Shown: in pieces, positions 7,573 to 16,752 of the stretch
How the letters are laid out: every line of letters starts with the position of its first letter
Position numbering within the stretch: the stretch's first letter is position 1
Assembly (NCBI GenBank): GCA_943912255.1
Contig: CALTTP010000001.1
Location: 62,001 to 126,000 of the forward strand
Direction of reading: 5' to 3'
Length of the DNA stretch: 64,000 nt
Origin: an uncultured Peptoniphilaceae bacterium
Lineage (GTDB): Bacteria; Bacillota; Clostridia; Tissierellales; Peptoniphilaceae
Notes under the pieces: generated by a model
Database searches by the model: none
What the model was told of the DNA's origin: nothing
Seen by the model: only the letters and a program-made list of their open reading frames with translations
Position numbers and translations under genes: made by a program

Positions 7573-8436
7573 ATGTTAGTATCAGCAAAAGAAATGTTAG
7601 ATAAGGCATATGAAGGTAAATATGCAGTTGGACAATTTAATATCAACAACTTAGAATGGACAAGGGCAATTTTAGAAACGGCTCAAGAAGAAAAATCACC
7701 AGTGATTTTAGGTGTTTCAGAAGGTGCCGGAAGATATATGTCTGGGTTTAAAACAGTTGTTAAAATGGTTGAGGGAATGATTGAGGACTTAAACATAACA
7801 GTTCCAGTGGCTATTCACCTAGACCACGGTACCTATGAAGGAGCTAAAAATGCAATTGAAGCAGGATTTACTTCAGTAATGTTTGATGGATCATCATATC
7901 CAATAGCGGAAAATATTGAAAAGACAAAAGAAATTGTGGAGATAGCCCATAGTAAGAATATCTCTGTTGAAGCCGAAGTTGGTTCCATTGGAGGAGAAGA
8001 AGACGGAGTAGTTGGAATGGGAGAGATAGCTGATCCTAAGGAATGTAAGATGATTGCTGACTTGGGAATTGACTTCTTAGCTGCAGGAATTGGTAATATT
8101 CACGGAGTTTACCCTGAAAATTGGAAGGGATTGGACTTTGACGCTTTAGAAAATATTAAAAATGAAGTAGGAGAAATTCCTCTAGTACTACATGGTGGTA
8201 CGGGAATACCAGCAGATATGATAAAAAAGGGTATTGAACTGGGAGTTTCCAAAATCAATGTAAACACTGAATGTCAATTGGAATTTGCCAAAGAGACAAG
8301 AAAGTATATTGAAGAGGGAAAGGATAAGATAGGTAAGGGGTTTGACCCTAGAAAGCTTCTTAAACCTGGTACTGAAGGAATTAAGAGAATTGTTAAGGAA
8401 AAAATGGAACTTTTTGGTTCTATAAATAAAGCATAA
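7573..8436 (+). CDS. fba: Fructose-bisphosphate aldolase, class II
   Basis: A 287-residue zinc-dependent aldolase that splits fructose 1,6-bisphosphate into dihydroxyacetone phosphate and glyceraldehyde 3-phosphate in glycolysis. Class II marks are VGQFNINNLEW at the N terminus, PVAIHLDHGTYEGAKNAIEAGFTSVMFDGS (metal-binding His and catalytic Asp), EAEVGSIGGEEDG and VLHGGTGIP. The length and GGEEDG loop fit the Bacillus-type FbaA rather than a tagatose aldolase, although the two are close. AGGAGG precedes the ATG. It is monocistronic, ending at a hairpin at 8443-8462. Confidence 0.92.
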   Translation: MLVSAKEMLDKAYEGKYAVGQFNINNLEWTRAILETAQEEKSPVILGVSEGAGRYMSGFKTVVKMVEGMIEDLNITVPVAIHLDHGTYEGAKNAIEAGFTSVMFDGSSYPIAENIEKTKEIVEIAHSKNISVEAEVGSIGGEEDGVVGMGEIADPKECKMIADLGIDFLAAGIGNIHGVYPENWKGLDFDALENIKNEVGEIPLVLHGGTGIPADMIKKGIELGVSKINVNTECQLEFAKETRKYIEEGKDKIGKGFDPRKLLKPGTEGIKRIVKEKMELFGSINKA

Positions 8437-8442
8437 ACAATG

Positions 8443-8466
8443 AAGGCACCGAAAGGTGCCTTTTGA
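8443..8466 (+). terminator. Terminator after fba
   Basis: An 8-bp stem (8443-8450 with 8455-8462) closed by a GAAA tetraloop, followed by a short T run. The weak tail makes termination plausible rather than certain. Confidence 0.6.
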
Positions 8467-8562
8467 AATTATACATATAAATTCGCAAAAAGATAAATAA
8501 GTGATACAATCATATTGTACTGATGTAGGAAGACTACATTAATAAAATTTTTGGAGGTAATC

Positions 8563-8889
8563 ATGAAATACGACGACAAATATCAAGAAAAAGATGAAAG
8601 AATGGGCTATTTTGTTAACAATTCACCATTGGCTTCATCAGTTTTAAATTCAATTGGTTCCAATATGAAGGATAAAGCTTTAACTCTTAAAGAAAAAGAA
8701 TTTATAATGCTAGGTATTGGAATAGCTATTAGATGTCCAGACTGTATTCTTACTCATGCTAAAAACTGCAAGGATGTGGGGGCTACAGAAGAAGAAATAA
8801 TCGAAGTAGCTGAATCAGCAGTTGCTATGGGTGGTGGACCTTCTATAGCATTCGGTTCTTTAGCTGTGGATATATTCAAAAATTTATAA
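8563..8889 (+). CDS. Carboxymuconolactone decarboxylase / AhpD-like protein
   Basis: A 108-residue protein of the CMD/AhpD fold. The motif IAIRCPDCILTHAKNCKDVGA holds the CxxC pair and a following His, as in AhpD-type disulfide reductases that recycle peroxiredoxins. The trailing helix EEEIIEVAESAVAMGGGP is also typical. Small stand-alone members are mostly uncharacterised, so a role in thiol redox defence is an inference. ATG 8563 is chosen because TTGGAGG lies just upstream. It stands alone between two terminators. Confidence 0.8.
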   Translation: MKYDDKYQEKDERMGYFVNNSPLASSVLNSIGSNMKDKALTLKEKEFIMLGIGIAIRCPDCILTHAKNCKDVGATEEEIIEVAESAVAMGGGPSIAFGSLAVDIFKNL

Positions 8890-8893
8890 TACT

Positions 8894-8924
8894 AAAAAAA
8901 GATGGTCTTGGAACCATCTTTTTT
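8894..8924. terminator. Bidirectional terminator
   Basis: AAAAAAGATGGT (8895-8906) pairs with ACCATCTTTTTT (8913-8924) across a 6-base loop. A-rich and T-rich flanks on both sides make it work for the AhpD-like gene and for the convergent MATE gene. Confidence 0.8.
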
Positions 8925-8931
8925 ATTGCCA

Positions 8932-10323
8932 TTAAATCTCATTAATGGATGGAGAATCCTCTAACTCTATGCCTTCATTTAAAAGTCTAAGTTCTTTTAA
9001 CATAAATGCGCCTGTTAGCACAAAGGAGATTACGTCTGAAATAGGGTAGGATAACCAAACTCCATTTAATCCTAAAAATCTTGGTGCTATCAACAGGACA
9101 GGTAAAAGTACTATTAACTGACGAGAAAGGGAAAGGATTATACCTCTCACAGCTTTACCTGTAGCCTGGAAGTAATTTGCCGATATTATTTGAAAGCCTA
9201 GAACTGGATTTGCCAAAGAGCTTAGTCTAAGACAGGCTACTGCTCCAGGCATGACCTTGTCTATATCCTTTGCATTCATAATAAATAGTTTTATCAAAGC
9301 TTCTGGGAAGAACATAATTATCAAATAGGTAAAGGTAAGATAGGCTGTAGCTGCGAAGGTTGCAAGCTTAAAAGCTTCCTTTACTCTACTGTATTTATTT
9401 GCACCAAAATTGTATCCAATTATTGGTTGACTGCCTTGGTTAAGGCCAAATACAGGCATGAAAGCTAAAGTTGAAATACTTTGCATGATTCCCATGGCGG
9501 CAATGGCCTCATCATTTCCATAGGATTTTATCTGTAAGTTAAATATGGTTATAACTAAACTTGCTGCAAGTTGCATACCAAAAGGTGCAAGTCCTAAAAC
9601 TATTATCTCTTTAACCAATTCCAGTTCAAGCTTAAGATTTTCTAATTTCAAATTGATGGTAGTTCTTTTACCTAAGAAGAATACCAACACCCAAACCATA
9701 GATAAAAATTGACCTATAATCGTAGCAAGGGCAGCTCCTTTAACGCCCATTCCCATTTGGATTACAAATACATAGTCAAGGATTATATTGGTAATGGCAC
9801 CAATTAACATGGTACCCATGGCCGTAGAGGGACTTCCCTCTCCTCTAATAAAGAAGTTTAATCCAAATCCGATTAACTGGAAGGGGATTCCTATGGCTAA
9901 GACCTTTAGGTAGTCTATGGCCACTGGTAGGAGTACTTTACTTGAGCCTAATTTTATCAATATTTCCTCTGTATATAATAAAACCACTCCAGTTATAAAA
10001 GCTGAAATAATTATCAATAGGGTAAAGGACTGGCCTAAGATTCTTTCTGACTCCTTAATCCTACCTTGACCCATTCTAATAGAGGATAGGGAGTTACCAC
10101 CCATACCTATTAACATGGAAAAAGCCATCAATATTAAACTCACTGGGAAAGTCAAGTGAACCCCCCCTATGGCCAGGGAACTTACTTGCCCTAAGAATAT
10201 TTTATCTATTACGTTATATAAAGCGTTAACTAACATTCCAATTATTGCAGGTACTGAAAACTTAATAAGTAGTTTTTTAATATCCTCTGTTGCCATCAAT
10301 TTATTTTTCTCGATTCTGTCCAT
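8932..10323 (-). CDS. MATE-family efflux transporter
   Basis: A 463-residue, very hydrophobic protein with about 12 membrane helices in two related halves, typical of MATE cation-coupled multidrug exporters. The N-terminal half has the family pattern SVPAIIGMLVNALYNVID followed by the GQVSSLAIGG loop; the second half repeats it near MQLAASLVITIFNL. It resembles the MepA/NorM-like branch common in Clostridia. Substrates are unknown. A GAGGTGAG site precedes the ATG. It has its own promoter region and terminator and no adjacent regulator. A second, distinct MATE gene lies at 21611. Confidence 0.88.
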   Translation of the reverse strand: MDRIEKNKLMATEDIKKLLIKFSVPAIIGMLVNALYNVIDKIFLGQVSSLAIGGVHLTFPVSLILMAFSMLIGMGGNSLSSIRMGQGRIKESERILGQSFTLLIIISAFITGVVLLYTEEILIKLGSSKVLLPVAIDYLKVLAIGIPFQLIGFGLNFFIRGEGSPSTAMGTMLIGAITNIILDYVFVIQMGMGVKGAALATIIGQFLSMVWVLVFFLGKRTTINLKLENLKLELELVKEIIVLGLAPFGMQLAASLVITIFNLQIKSYGNDEAIAAMGIMQSISTLAFMPVFGLNQGSQPIIGYNFGANKYSRVKEAFKLATFAATAYLTFTYLIIMFFPEALIKLFIMNAKDIDKVMPGAVACLRLSSLANPVLGFQIISANYFQATGKAVRGIILSLSRQLIVLLPVLLIAPRFLGLNGVWLSYPISDVISFVLTGAFMLKELRLLNEGIELEDSPSINEI

Positions 10324-10395
10324 AAACTCACCTCGCCTTTAAATTCATTTTAATATTTTAAACTGAAAACCACAAGAAATTATTTTATCAGAAAA

Positions 10396-10425
10396 TTGAT
10401 TACAATACAAAGTTAGGGGTAAATT
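10396..10425 (+). promoter_or_regulatory. Promoter for the DUF2007-like gene
   Basis: TTGATT (10396-10401), an 18-base spacer and TAAATT (10420-10425), about 30 bases ahead of the AAGGAGG site of the gene at 10456. Confidence 0.45.
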
Positions 10426-10455
10426 ATTATAAATAGAAATAATAAGGAGGTCAAG

Positions 10456-10797
10456 ATGTCGCTTAAATTATTAATAGAATCTTCTAATGATTTTGTCCTG
10501 ACTACAGCTAAAGAGATTTTGAAGGACAACAATATAGATTTTGTGGATAACAAAAATAATATTGAAGGTTATTTAAATGTTCTAGGTGCCCAAGTGGTAA
10601 ATAACGACAGTATTTTTGTGAAAGAAGAAGATTATGAAAAGGCTTTTGAACTGTTGAAGCAATTTATAGAATTTAAGATTGATGACCAATCTCCAGAAAT
10701 AACTCTGGATGAACCTCTTACAGAAGAGGAGTTGATTGAAAATGAAAAGTTAACTCAGGGGGATGTTGAAAGAGAAAGGTCAAGGAGAAAAGATTAG
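10456..10797 (+). CDS. DUF2007-like putative signal-transducing protein
   Basis: A 113-residue cytoplasmic protein. The first 70 residues (KLLIESSNDFVLTTAKEILKDNNIDF through FVKEEDYEKAFELLKQF) fit the DUF2007 pattern, a small alpha-beta domain related to the PII/ACT-like ferredoxin fold. The tail is acidic and charged, with no motif. No function is known; the family is sometimes called putative signal transducing. AAGGAGG precedes the ATG. It is followed by the maltodextrin operon, which has its own promoter, so the two are probably separate units. Confidence 0.6.
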   Translation: MSLKLLIESSNDFVLTTAKEILKDNNIDFVDNKNNIEGYLNVLGAQVVNNDSIFVKEEDYEKAFELLKQFIEFKIDDQSPEITLDEPLTEEELIENEKLTQGDVERERSRRKD

Positions 10798-10819
10798 ATA
10801 AAGTAATATATTTAAAGTA

Positions 10820-10848
10820 TTAACATTTGTTGTACTTTAGGTTATAAT
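10820..10848 (+). promoter_or_regulatory. Promoter of the maltodextrin operon
   Basis: TTAACA (10820-10825), a 17-base spacer and a perfect TATAAT (10843-10848) form a strong promoter about 65 bases before the binding-protein ATG. Downstream, at about 10881-10895, the minus strand reads TTGAAAACG, which matches the left half of a CcpA cre site, but the right half does not match. A LacI-family roadblock operator there is possible but not shown. Confidence 0.65.
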
Positions 10849-10913
10849 ATTGATATAAAGGTTGCATTTTCTTTAAATAGACAACCGTTTTCAAAACTAA
10901 CCAGGAGGATTAT

Positions 10914-12248
10914 ATGAAAAGAAAGTTTACTAAATTACTAGCCTTAACTTTAGGGGCTACTATTTTTTTAACTGCCTGTGGTAAAAAAGCTGGCGGCGAA
11001 GGAGGAGATGGGACAGGGGAAGTTACATCTGAGGGAATTAAAGCAGAGATAACAGTACAAGTGGAAAAGGATTGGAAGGACTACTATCAAAAAGCTGCTG
11101 ATAAAGTACTTGAAAAAAATCCCGATTCTAAAATTGAATTTAAAGAAATTGGTTCCTTTGACCATTTGGATATTTTAAAGAGTACTGATGCTACAAACCC
11201 TGATTTTGCCGATGTATTTGCATTGCCTTTAGATAGATTTACGGATTTAGTAAGTCAAGATGTTCTAGGTGCTGTAAATGCTTCAACTATGGCAAAAGAA
11301 ATAGGTGGATATGACAATTTTGATGAAAATCTAGGAGGTTTCTTTAAAGATGGGGAGGACTATTTAGGATTTCCTTACAATATAGAAACCCTTGTAACTT
11401 ATGTAAACACTGAAAATGCCAAGAAAGAAGGCATTGACTTTGAAAATCCTATCGAAATTAACGATATCAAAAACCCTGCCAATGTACTTTTGCCTTTCTT
11501 TGATGCATGGTTTGGAGTGGCCGCAACTAACTCCGCCAATGTTTCATTATTAAAAGAGGACAATGGTAAATTTGAATCGGATATGGTTAAGGACTTTGAC
11601 CAATTAGAACCAGATCAACAAAAGATGTTTGAAGCTCTATTTAACTATTGGAATAAACACAATGAGTCCAACTCTCCAATATTCTCTGGAGAAGATGAAG
11701 GGTGGGCTTATATAGGTGATGAATTTTCAACTGGTGGAAGTGGTGTAGTTAGACTGGGAGGACCATGGGAATTAAATGATAATGAGGAAAAGGCTGGAGA
11801 GGGACTGGAAATCTATCCTATTAACCACATTACCATCAATAAAAAGCCTCTTGTTCACTGGCAAGGTGGTTGGGCTATGGCTATAAATGCAAGAATTGAA
11901 GAAGATGCAGATAAAAAGGCCCTGGCAGAAAACTTTATTATGGAATTGGTAAGACCGGAAAATGCAGCCGAACTCTTTAAAGCAACTGGAAAGATTTTGC
12001 CTAATGTTACTGGAGAAGAATACGACAAGACAGACCTTTCCGATTTAGAGAAAAAGGTAATTAAAAATGTAATAGAATCCTATGATATCTCTGAACCTAG
12101 ACCTATATTCAAAGAATATGGTGATGTTTGGGATACTTGGAAAAATGCAATTTTATCATGGAATAATGTTAAACCTGCAACAGTGGAAGATGCCTATAAG
12201 GAATTACAGGCTTCCTTTAAATCCATGATGGAAAATATAAATAAATAA
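10914..12248 (+). CDS. malE: Maltose/maltodextrin ABC transporter binding lipoprotein
   Basis: A 444-residue family 1 solute-binding protein. The N terminus is a lipoprotein signal with lipobox LTAC and Cys22 as the lipidation site, so it is tethered to the outer face of the membrane. The body shows the MalE-like pattern, including PYNIETLVTYVN, the loop VRLGGPWELND and HWQGGWAMAIN with aromatic residues typical of sugar stacking. Two permeases, an ATPase and amylomaltase follow, which supports maltodextrin as substrate. AGGAGG precedes the ATG. A GC-rich hairpin without a T tract follows the stop, consistent with making more binding protein than permease. Confidence 0.88.
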   Translation: MKRKFTKLLALTLGATIFLTACGKKAGGEGGDGTGEVTSEGIKAEITVQVEKDWKDYYQKAADKVLEKNPDSKIEFKEIGSFDHLDILKSTDATNPDFADVFALPLDRFTDLVSQDVLGAVNASTMAKEIGGYDNFDENLGGFFKDGEDYLGFPYNIETLVTYVNTENAKKEGIDFENPIEINDIKNPANVLLPFFDAWFGVAATNSANVSLLKEDNGKFESDMVKDFDQLEPDQQKMFEALFNYWNKHNESNSPIFSGEDEGWAYIGDEFSTGGSGVVRLGGPWELNDNEEKAGEGLEIYPINHITINKKPLVHWQGGWAMAINARIEEDADKKALAENFIMELVRPENAAELFKATGKILPNVTGEEYDKTDLSDLEKKVIKNVIESYDISEPRPIFKEYGDVWDTWKNAILSWNNVKPATVEDAYKELQASFKSMMENINK

Positions 12249-12255
12249 CATATGA

Positions 12256-12278
12256 TAACCGGGGGGGTTCCCCGGTTA
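12256..12278 (+). other. Intercistronic GC-rich hairpin after malE
   Basis: A 9-bp perfect stem (12256-12264 with 12270-12278) of unusual GC content for this region, with no T tract after it. It sits between the binding protein and the membrane genes. That is where many ABC operons carry an RNA-stabilising or partial-termination element, so it most likely sets unequal expression. Confidence 0.6.
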
Positions 12279-12299
12279 AAATATGAAATGAGGTAAAAT

Positions 12300-12716
12300 T
12301 TGGAAAATCAAAAGTATCTTACAAAAGTATTGATAACTTCTGTTTTAATAATAATTATTGCATCCATAGAGGCCATTCTTAAAGGAAAATCAAGGGAGAT
12401 TTTCGCCCTTTTTGAAAAAAATACGGGAGGTAATTTTGAAGATTATATTGGATTTGTAACTCTAAATTACCTATTGGATATTGTGGAGCCGGTAATTATA
12501 AGCTTGTTTTTTGTTATGGCCACAAAAAAACTAAAGATTACAAGGTTGATGAAGTTTATAATGGCTGGATTGGTCCTGGCAAAAATTGTTATGAAGGTAT
12601 CTAAATTGGAACTAACTTCTTTATTTTTCTATTTATTAGTAGTTCTATATATTGTACTTTTATTTGAGATTTTGAAAATGCCTATCTATAGTGAGGTTGA
12701 AAAAGATGGACAATAA
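12300..12716 (+). CDS. Small polytopic membrane protein in the maltodextrin operon
   Basis: A 138-residue protein I do not recognise. It is hydrophobic, with about four membrane helices: near residues 9-27, 58-76, 84-100 and 108-126. A charged loop with KGKSREIF follows the first helix. The start is a TTG at 12300 with GAGG six bases upstream; no better start exists. It overlaps the start of malF by 11 bases, so it is cotranslated with the permease. Position suggests an accessory or assembly subunit of the maltodextrin transporter, but this is inference from context only. Confidence 0.55.
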   Translation: MENQKYLTKVLITSVLIIIIASIEAILKGKSREIFALFEKNTGGNFEDYIGFVTLNYLLDIVEPVIISLFFVMATKKLKITRLMKFIMAGLVLAKIVMKVSKLELTSLFFYLLVVLYIVLLFEILKMPIYSEVEKDGQ

Positions 12717-14715
12717 ATTAGAAATTAGGGACAGTTTTGGTAATATTCATGAGAGAAAAAATGAGTACATTGAAGATAAGATTAAAGGAAAAGATATTTC
12801 TAAAAAGAATCATCCCTACAATATGAAACTCAATGATTTCAAGAAAGATGAAAGAGCCTTTTTAAAAGAATTGAAATCAAAGACACCGGAACTTAAGGCT
12901 AAAGATAATAATAGGATTAAAAATCTAAGAAAAAGGCTTTTAGACGCTAGAGAAAAGTTCAACTTCTATAGTGAATATCTACCTTTAACTTATAATGCCC
13001 AGCTAAAATATGAAATTTCCGGCCTTGAGATTGAACAACTGCCTCCCATTATAGAGCTTTATGAAGAGCTTCAAGAGAGGCTCTTACTTAGGGAAAAAGA
13101 ACTAAAGGGTCTAAAACCTGAGGATGAAAAAGCTGCACTTGAAAAAATTGCAAAACTCTCCAATTTGGAAAGAGAAAAATACAAGGAGAGAGTTGAACAG
13201 ATCAAGGACAATTATCATAGAGGACTTATATCGAAAAAAGCAGAAAAAAACGAGATAAAGATAGTAAAACGCCAGTGTAAAGAAAATATTAGTCAGATTG
13301 AGTTTCTTAATAGAGAAAAATCTCTAAAGGAAAATATTAAAAACATTAAACATCGACTAAAAATAGACATCGATTCTAAATTAAATGTGCTAGAATCTGA
13401 TATATCCAATATAAGAAGGTCTACACCAGTGGAAGTGGATCAAAAAAATCCTATTTTAAGCTTTTTAACCCTTCCATTGCCAGGCCTTGGTCAATTGCTA
13501 CAGGGACAAAAAATAAAGGGGTTGTTATTTCTTTTAGGAAGTCTATTTATCTATTTAATAGCCTTGCCCTATGCCTTAGGATTTGGCAATTATCAAGGAG
13601 ATGGAATTTCCGGTCTTATTACCTTGGCAGAGGGTGGCAGAAGGCTGGATAGGTCTATTATGTTTATGATTGAAGGAATAATAGCCATTATCTTGGTTAT
13701 ATTTGCTCTATTTATCTTTGTTATTTCCTTTAAGGATGTTTATAGGGTGGAAAAAGATAAGATAAGGGGAATAAGGCCTAAAAATTGGTTTGAGTCCAAG
13801 GAGGTTCTTTCCAATGAAGGATTCCCATATTTAGTTTCTTCACCGGCATATATTTTAACTATTTTTATAGTTTTAATACCTATAATCACAGCAATATTAA
13901 TTTCCTTTACAAATCTAGATCCAAACCATCAATCAAAATTTAATTGGATTGGATTAGATAATTATAAAATACTCTTCTTAGGTAGAGGGGTAGCAGGCCA
14001 GGCCTTTTGGTTAATACTATTCTGGACTGTTATTTGGACTTTAGGATCCACCACTTTGGCTATAGTAATAGGATTTGTTCTAGCCCTTTTGGCAAATCAG
14101 GACAGGATAAAGGGCAAGGGATTTTTTAGGACTATATATTTACTGCCTTGGGCTGTTCCCGCATTTATAAGTATTATGTTCTTTTCCTTAATGGTTGGTA
14201 GACAGGGACCTATAACAGAGTTGATAAGGAATGTCTTTGGTGTAAGTTTAGATATTAAATCCAGTCCAAATTTGACTAGGACCTTCTTGATTTTGCTTCA
14301 GGGATGGTTAGGGTCTGCCTATATCTTCTTGTTATCTACAGGAGTACTTCAGGGAATTCCCAAGGATTTATATGAAAGCGCAGATATTGACGGAGCGACG
14401 AACTTCCAAAAGATCTGGAAGATTACAGTGCCCTTGGTGCTATTTCAAACTGCTCCACTATTGATAAGTCAATACACTTTCAACTTTAACAATTTTTCTA
14501 TTATATATCTGTTTAACCAAGGGGGTCCTTTTAACCCTAGCAAATACGGTAATTTAGCAGGTTCATCAGATATACTCATATCCTATATTTACAAGTTGAC
14601 AATGGAATCAAACTATCAGGCTCTAGGAGCCGCCATAAGTATTTTGATTTCCCTTGTACTAATGGTATTTGCCTATATAGGATTTAGTAACACTAAGGCC
14701 TTTAAGGAGAGTTAA
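12706..14715 (+). CDS. malF: Maltodextrin ABC permease MalF with a long N-terminal extension
   Basis: A 669-residue permease, far longer than the roughly 300-residue MalF-type permeases of most Gram-positives. Residues 1-245 are soluble, highly charged and probably coiled coil. Residues 250-345 form two or three membrane helices starting with a PGLGQLLQGQKIKG motif like that of small TM2-type membrane proteins. Residues 375-669 are the canonical permease, with the EAA loop LYESADIDGATNFQKIWKI (about 555-573) that docks on the ATPase. ATG 12706 is preferred, with GAGG nine bases upstream; a GTG at 12691 is less likely. It is followed directly by malG. Confidence 0.85.
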   Translation: MDNKLEIRDSFGNIHERKNEYIEDKIKGKDISKKNHPYNMKLNDFKKDERAFLKELKSKTPELKAKDNNRIKNLRKRLLDAREKFNFYSEYLPLTYNAQLKYEISGLEIEQLPPIIELYEELQERLLLREKELKGLKPEDEKAALEKIAKLSNLEREKYKERVEQIKDNYHRGLISKKAEKNEIKIVKRQCKENISQIEFLNREKSLKENIKNIKHRLKIDIDSKLNVLESDISNIRRSTPVEVDQKNPILSFLTLPLPGLGQLLQGQKIKGLLFLLGSLFIYLIALPYALGFGNYQGDGISGLITLAEGGRRLDRSIMFMIEGIIAIILVIFALFIFVISFKDVYRVEKDKIRGIRPKNWFESKEVLSNEGFPYLVSSPAYILTIFIVLIPIITAILISFTNLDPNHQSKFNWIGLDNYKILFLGRGVAGQAFWLILFWTVIWTLGSTTLAIVIGFVLALLANQDRIKGKGFFRTIYLLPWAVPAFISIMFFSLMVGRQGPITELIRNVFGVSLDIKSSPNLTRTFLILLQGWLGSAYIFLLSTGVLQGIPKDLYESADIDGATNFQKIWKITVPLVLFQTAPLLISQYTFNFNNFSIIYLFNQGGPFNPSKYGNLAGSSDILISYIYKLTMESNYQALGAAISILISLVLMVFAYIGFSNTKAFKES

Positions 14716-15609
14716 ATGAAAAGTAAAGACAGAACAAAAAAACTTCATCTATCAGACAATCAACCCTTGGATACCATGGGTGTCATACTTTTGATATTGT
14801 CCTATCTTATTTTAATAACTTGGGCCATATTGATAATTTGGCCATTAGCAGTTATGATAATATCGAGTTTTAATGGAGGACAGGGAAAGTACATTTCCCT
14901 TGCAGGAAAATTTGAGTTTTCCTTAAAACATTTTAACTATCTATTTACCAAGACTTACTTTTTCCGATGGGTAAAAAACACAATAGTTATTGCAGTTTCA
15001 ACGGCTATTATAACCTTGATTCTCGTTTCCTTTACAGGATATGCCTATTCTAGATATAGGTTTAAAGGAAAGAAGATGAGTTTAATGGCTATAATGTTGA
15101 TTCAGACTATTCCTGCCTTTGCCGGTATAACAGCTTATTATGCAATTCACTCTATTGTAAGTGGAATAATTCCCGTGTTTTCAAGAACTGTAATGTTAAT
15201 CTTGATATATTCTGGTGGAGGAATAGCGTCAAATACATTTATATTAAAAGGATATATAGATTCTATTTCTCGAGAGTTAGATGAGGCGGCAAAGATTGAT
15301 GGCTGTTCTAACTTTCAAGTCTATAGATTGATAATAATGCCCATTGCAAGGCCTATGCTAGCAATAATAGCCCTGTGGTCATTTATAGGTCCTTTTATGG
15401 ACTATATGCTTCCTAAGATATTGTTGACAAACCCTGCGGAATACACCTTGGCAACGGGGCTTTACACCTTGATAAACGATGTAAGGACAATGAATGCACC
15501 TGCCTTTGCAGCAGGAGGATTATTGACTGCCATACCGATTATAATATTGTTTATAAGTTTGCAAAATCAATTGGTTTCCGGATTGAGTAGTGGGTCAGTT
15601 AAAGGGTAG
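14716..15609 (+). CDS. malG: Maltodextrin ABC permease MalG
   Basis: A 297-residue permease with six membrane helices. The EAA loop reads ELDEAAKIDGCSNFQVYRLI, the contact site for the ATPase, and the C terminus is the usual short MalG tail, which lacks the extended regulatory end seen in E. coli. It starts on the base after the malF stop. With MalF it forms the heterodimeric channel that receives maltodextrin from the lipoprotein at 10914. It ends nine bases before the ATPase gene. Confidence 0.92.
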   Translation: MKSKDRTKKLHLSDNQPLDTMGVILLILSYLILITWAILIIWPLAVMIISSFNGGQGKYISLAGKFEFSLKHFNYLFTKTYFFRWVKNTIVIAVSTAIITLILVSFTGYAYSRYRFKGKKMSLMAIMLIQTIPAFAGITAYYAIHSIVSGIIPVFSRTVMLILIYSGGGIASNTFILKGYIDSISRELDEAAKIDGCSNFQVYRLIIMPIARPMLAIIALWSFIGPFMDYMLPKILLTNPAEYTLATGLYTLINDVRTMNAPAFAAGGLLTAIPIIILFISLQNQLVSGLSSGSVKG

Positions 15610-15617
15610 GAGGAAAG

Positions 15618-16703
15618 ATGAGAGTACTATTAAAAAATTTAGGTAAAAAATATGAAGGTAGAGATAAATTTACCATTAGAAATATTAATTTAGAGATAAA
15701 GGACAAGGAGTTTTGTGTTATACTTGGTCCTTCTGGATGTGGAAAATCCACCTTGTTAAGAATGATAGCTGGACTAACATCCATTACTGAAGGAGAGCTT
15801 TATTTTGGCGATAAACTTATGAATAGGGTAATGCCTAAGGATAGGGACATAGCCATGGTGTTTCAGTCCTACGCCCTTTATCCCCATTTAACGGTTTATG
15901 ATAATATGGCTTTTTCCCTTAAGATGAAAAAGGAAAGAAAAGAAGTTATTCACGAAAGGGTAATGGAAGCGGCGAAAATCTTACAGATTGAAGACTATCT
16001 CTATTCCAGACCATCAGATATTTCTGGAGGACAGAGACAGAGAGTTGCATTAGGAAGAGCCATGGTTAGGAAGCCCAATGTATTTTTAATGGACGAACCC
16101 CTTTCAAACCTAGATGCAAAACTAAGAGAACATATGAGAGTTGAGCTAGTGAGATTACATCATAATTTAGAAACCACTTCAATCTATGTAACTCACGATC
16201 AGACAGAGGCCATGACCATGGCAGATAAAATAATTCTTTTGGACCAAGGAAAGATACAGCAGTTTGGAACGCCAAAGGAATTTTACGACAAACCTAAAAA
16301 TCTTTTTGTAGCTGGCTTTATCGGTTCTCCAACTATGAATATAATAAAGGGTAAAATAGATAATGGACATTTTATTTCTGCGTCAGGGGTGATAAAAGTA
16401 AATCCTAGTAATGAGGACCAAAGGGTTCTTCAGGAATATGAAGGCAAGGAAGTCTTTATGGGAATAAGATCTGAAAGGTTTTTTGCTAAGAAATCTGATG
16501 AGAATTCCTTTGAAGCAAATATAGAAGTTATTGAGATGCTTGGAAAGGAGAAGTTACTCCATATAAGATTAAAAGATGGACAGGATATGATTGTTTCCCA
16601 ACCAGGTCATTTCAAATACGAAATAAATGAGCTTCATAATTTTACCTTTGATACAGAGGCCTTGCATTTCTTTGACGCAGAGACAACGGAAAGAATCGAA
16701 TAA
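15618..16703 (+). CDS. MsmX/UgpC-type ABC transporter ATPase
   Basis: A 361-residue nucleotide-binding subunit. Walker A is GPSGCGKST (residues 37-45), the Q loop is MVFQSYALYPH, the signature is ISGGQRQRVALGRAM, and Walker B is VFLMDEPLSNLD, followed by the switch His in YVTHDQTEAM. The C-terminal 120 residues are the TOBE/MalK regulatory domain. Such ATPases often serve several sugar importers, so this one could energise others besides MalFG. AGGAGG precedes the ATG. It is cotranscribed between malG and malQ. Confidence 0.92.
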   Translation: MRVLLKNLGKKYEGRDKFTIRNINLEIKDKEFCVILGPSGCGKSTLLRMIAGLTSITEGELYFGDKLMNRVMPKDRDIAMVFQSYALYPHLTVYDNMAFSLKMKKERKEVIHERVMEAAKILQIEDYLYSRPSDISGGQRQRVALGRAMVRKPNVFLMDEPLSNLDAKLREHMRVELVRLHHNLETTSIYVTHDQTEAMTMADKIILLDQGKIQQFGTPKEFYDKPKNLFVAGFIGSPTMNIIKGKIDNGHFISASGVIKVNPSNEDQRVLQEYEGKEVFMGIRSERFFAKKSDENSFEANIEVIEMLGKEKLLHIRLKDGQDMIVSQPGHFKYEINELHNFTFDTEALHFFDAETTERIE

Positions 16704-16752
16704 TAGAGAAAATGTAAAGACTAAACTTATACTTTAAAGTAAGGAAGGTAAT

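Noticed and set aside
10881..10900. Possible CcpA cre site in the maltodextrin leader
   Set aside because: The left half matches but the right half does not; kept only as a remark on the promoter entry.
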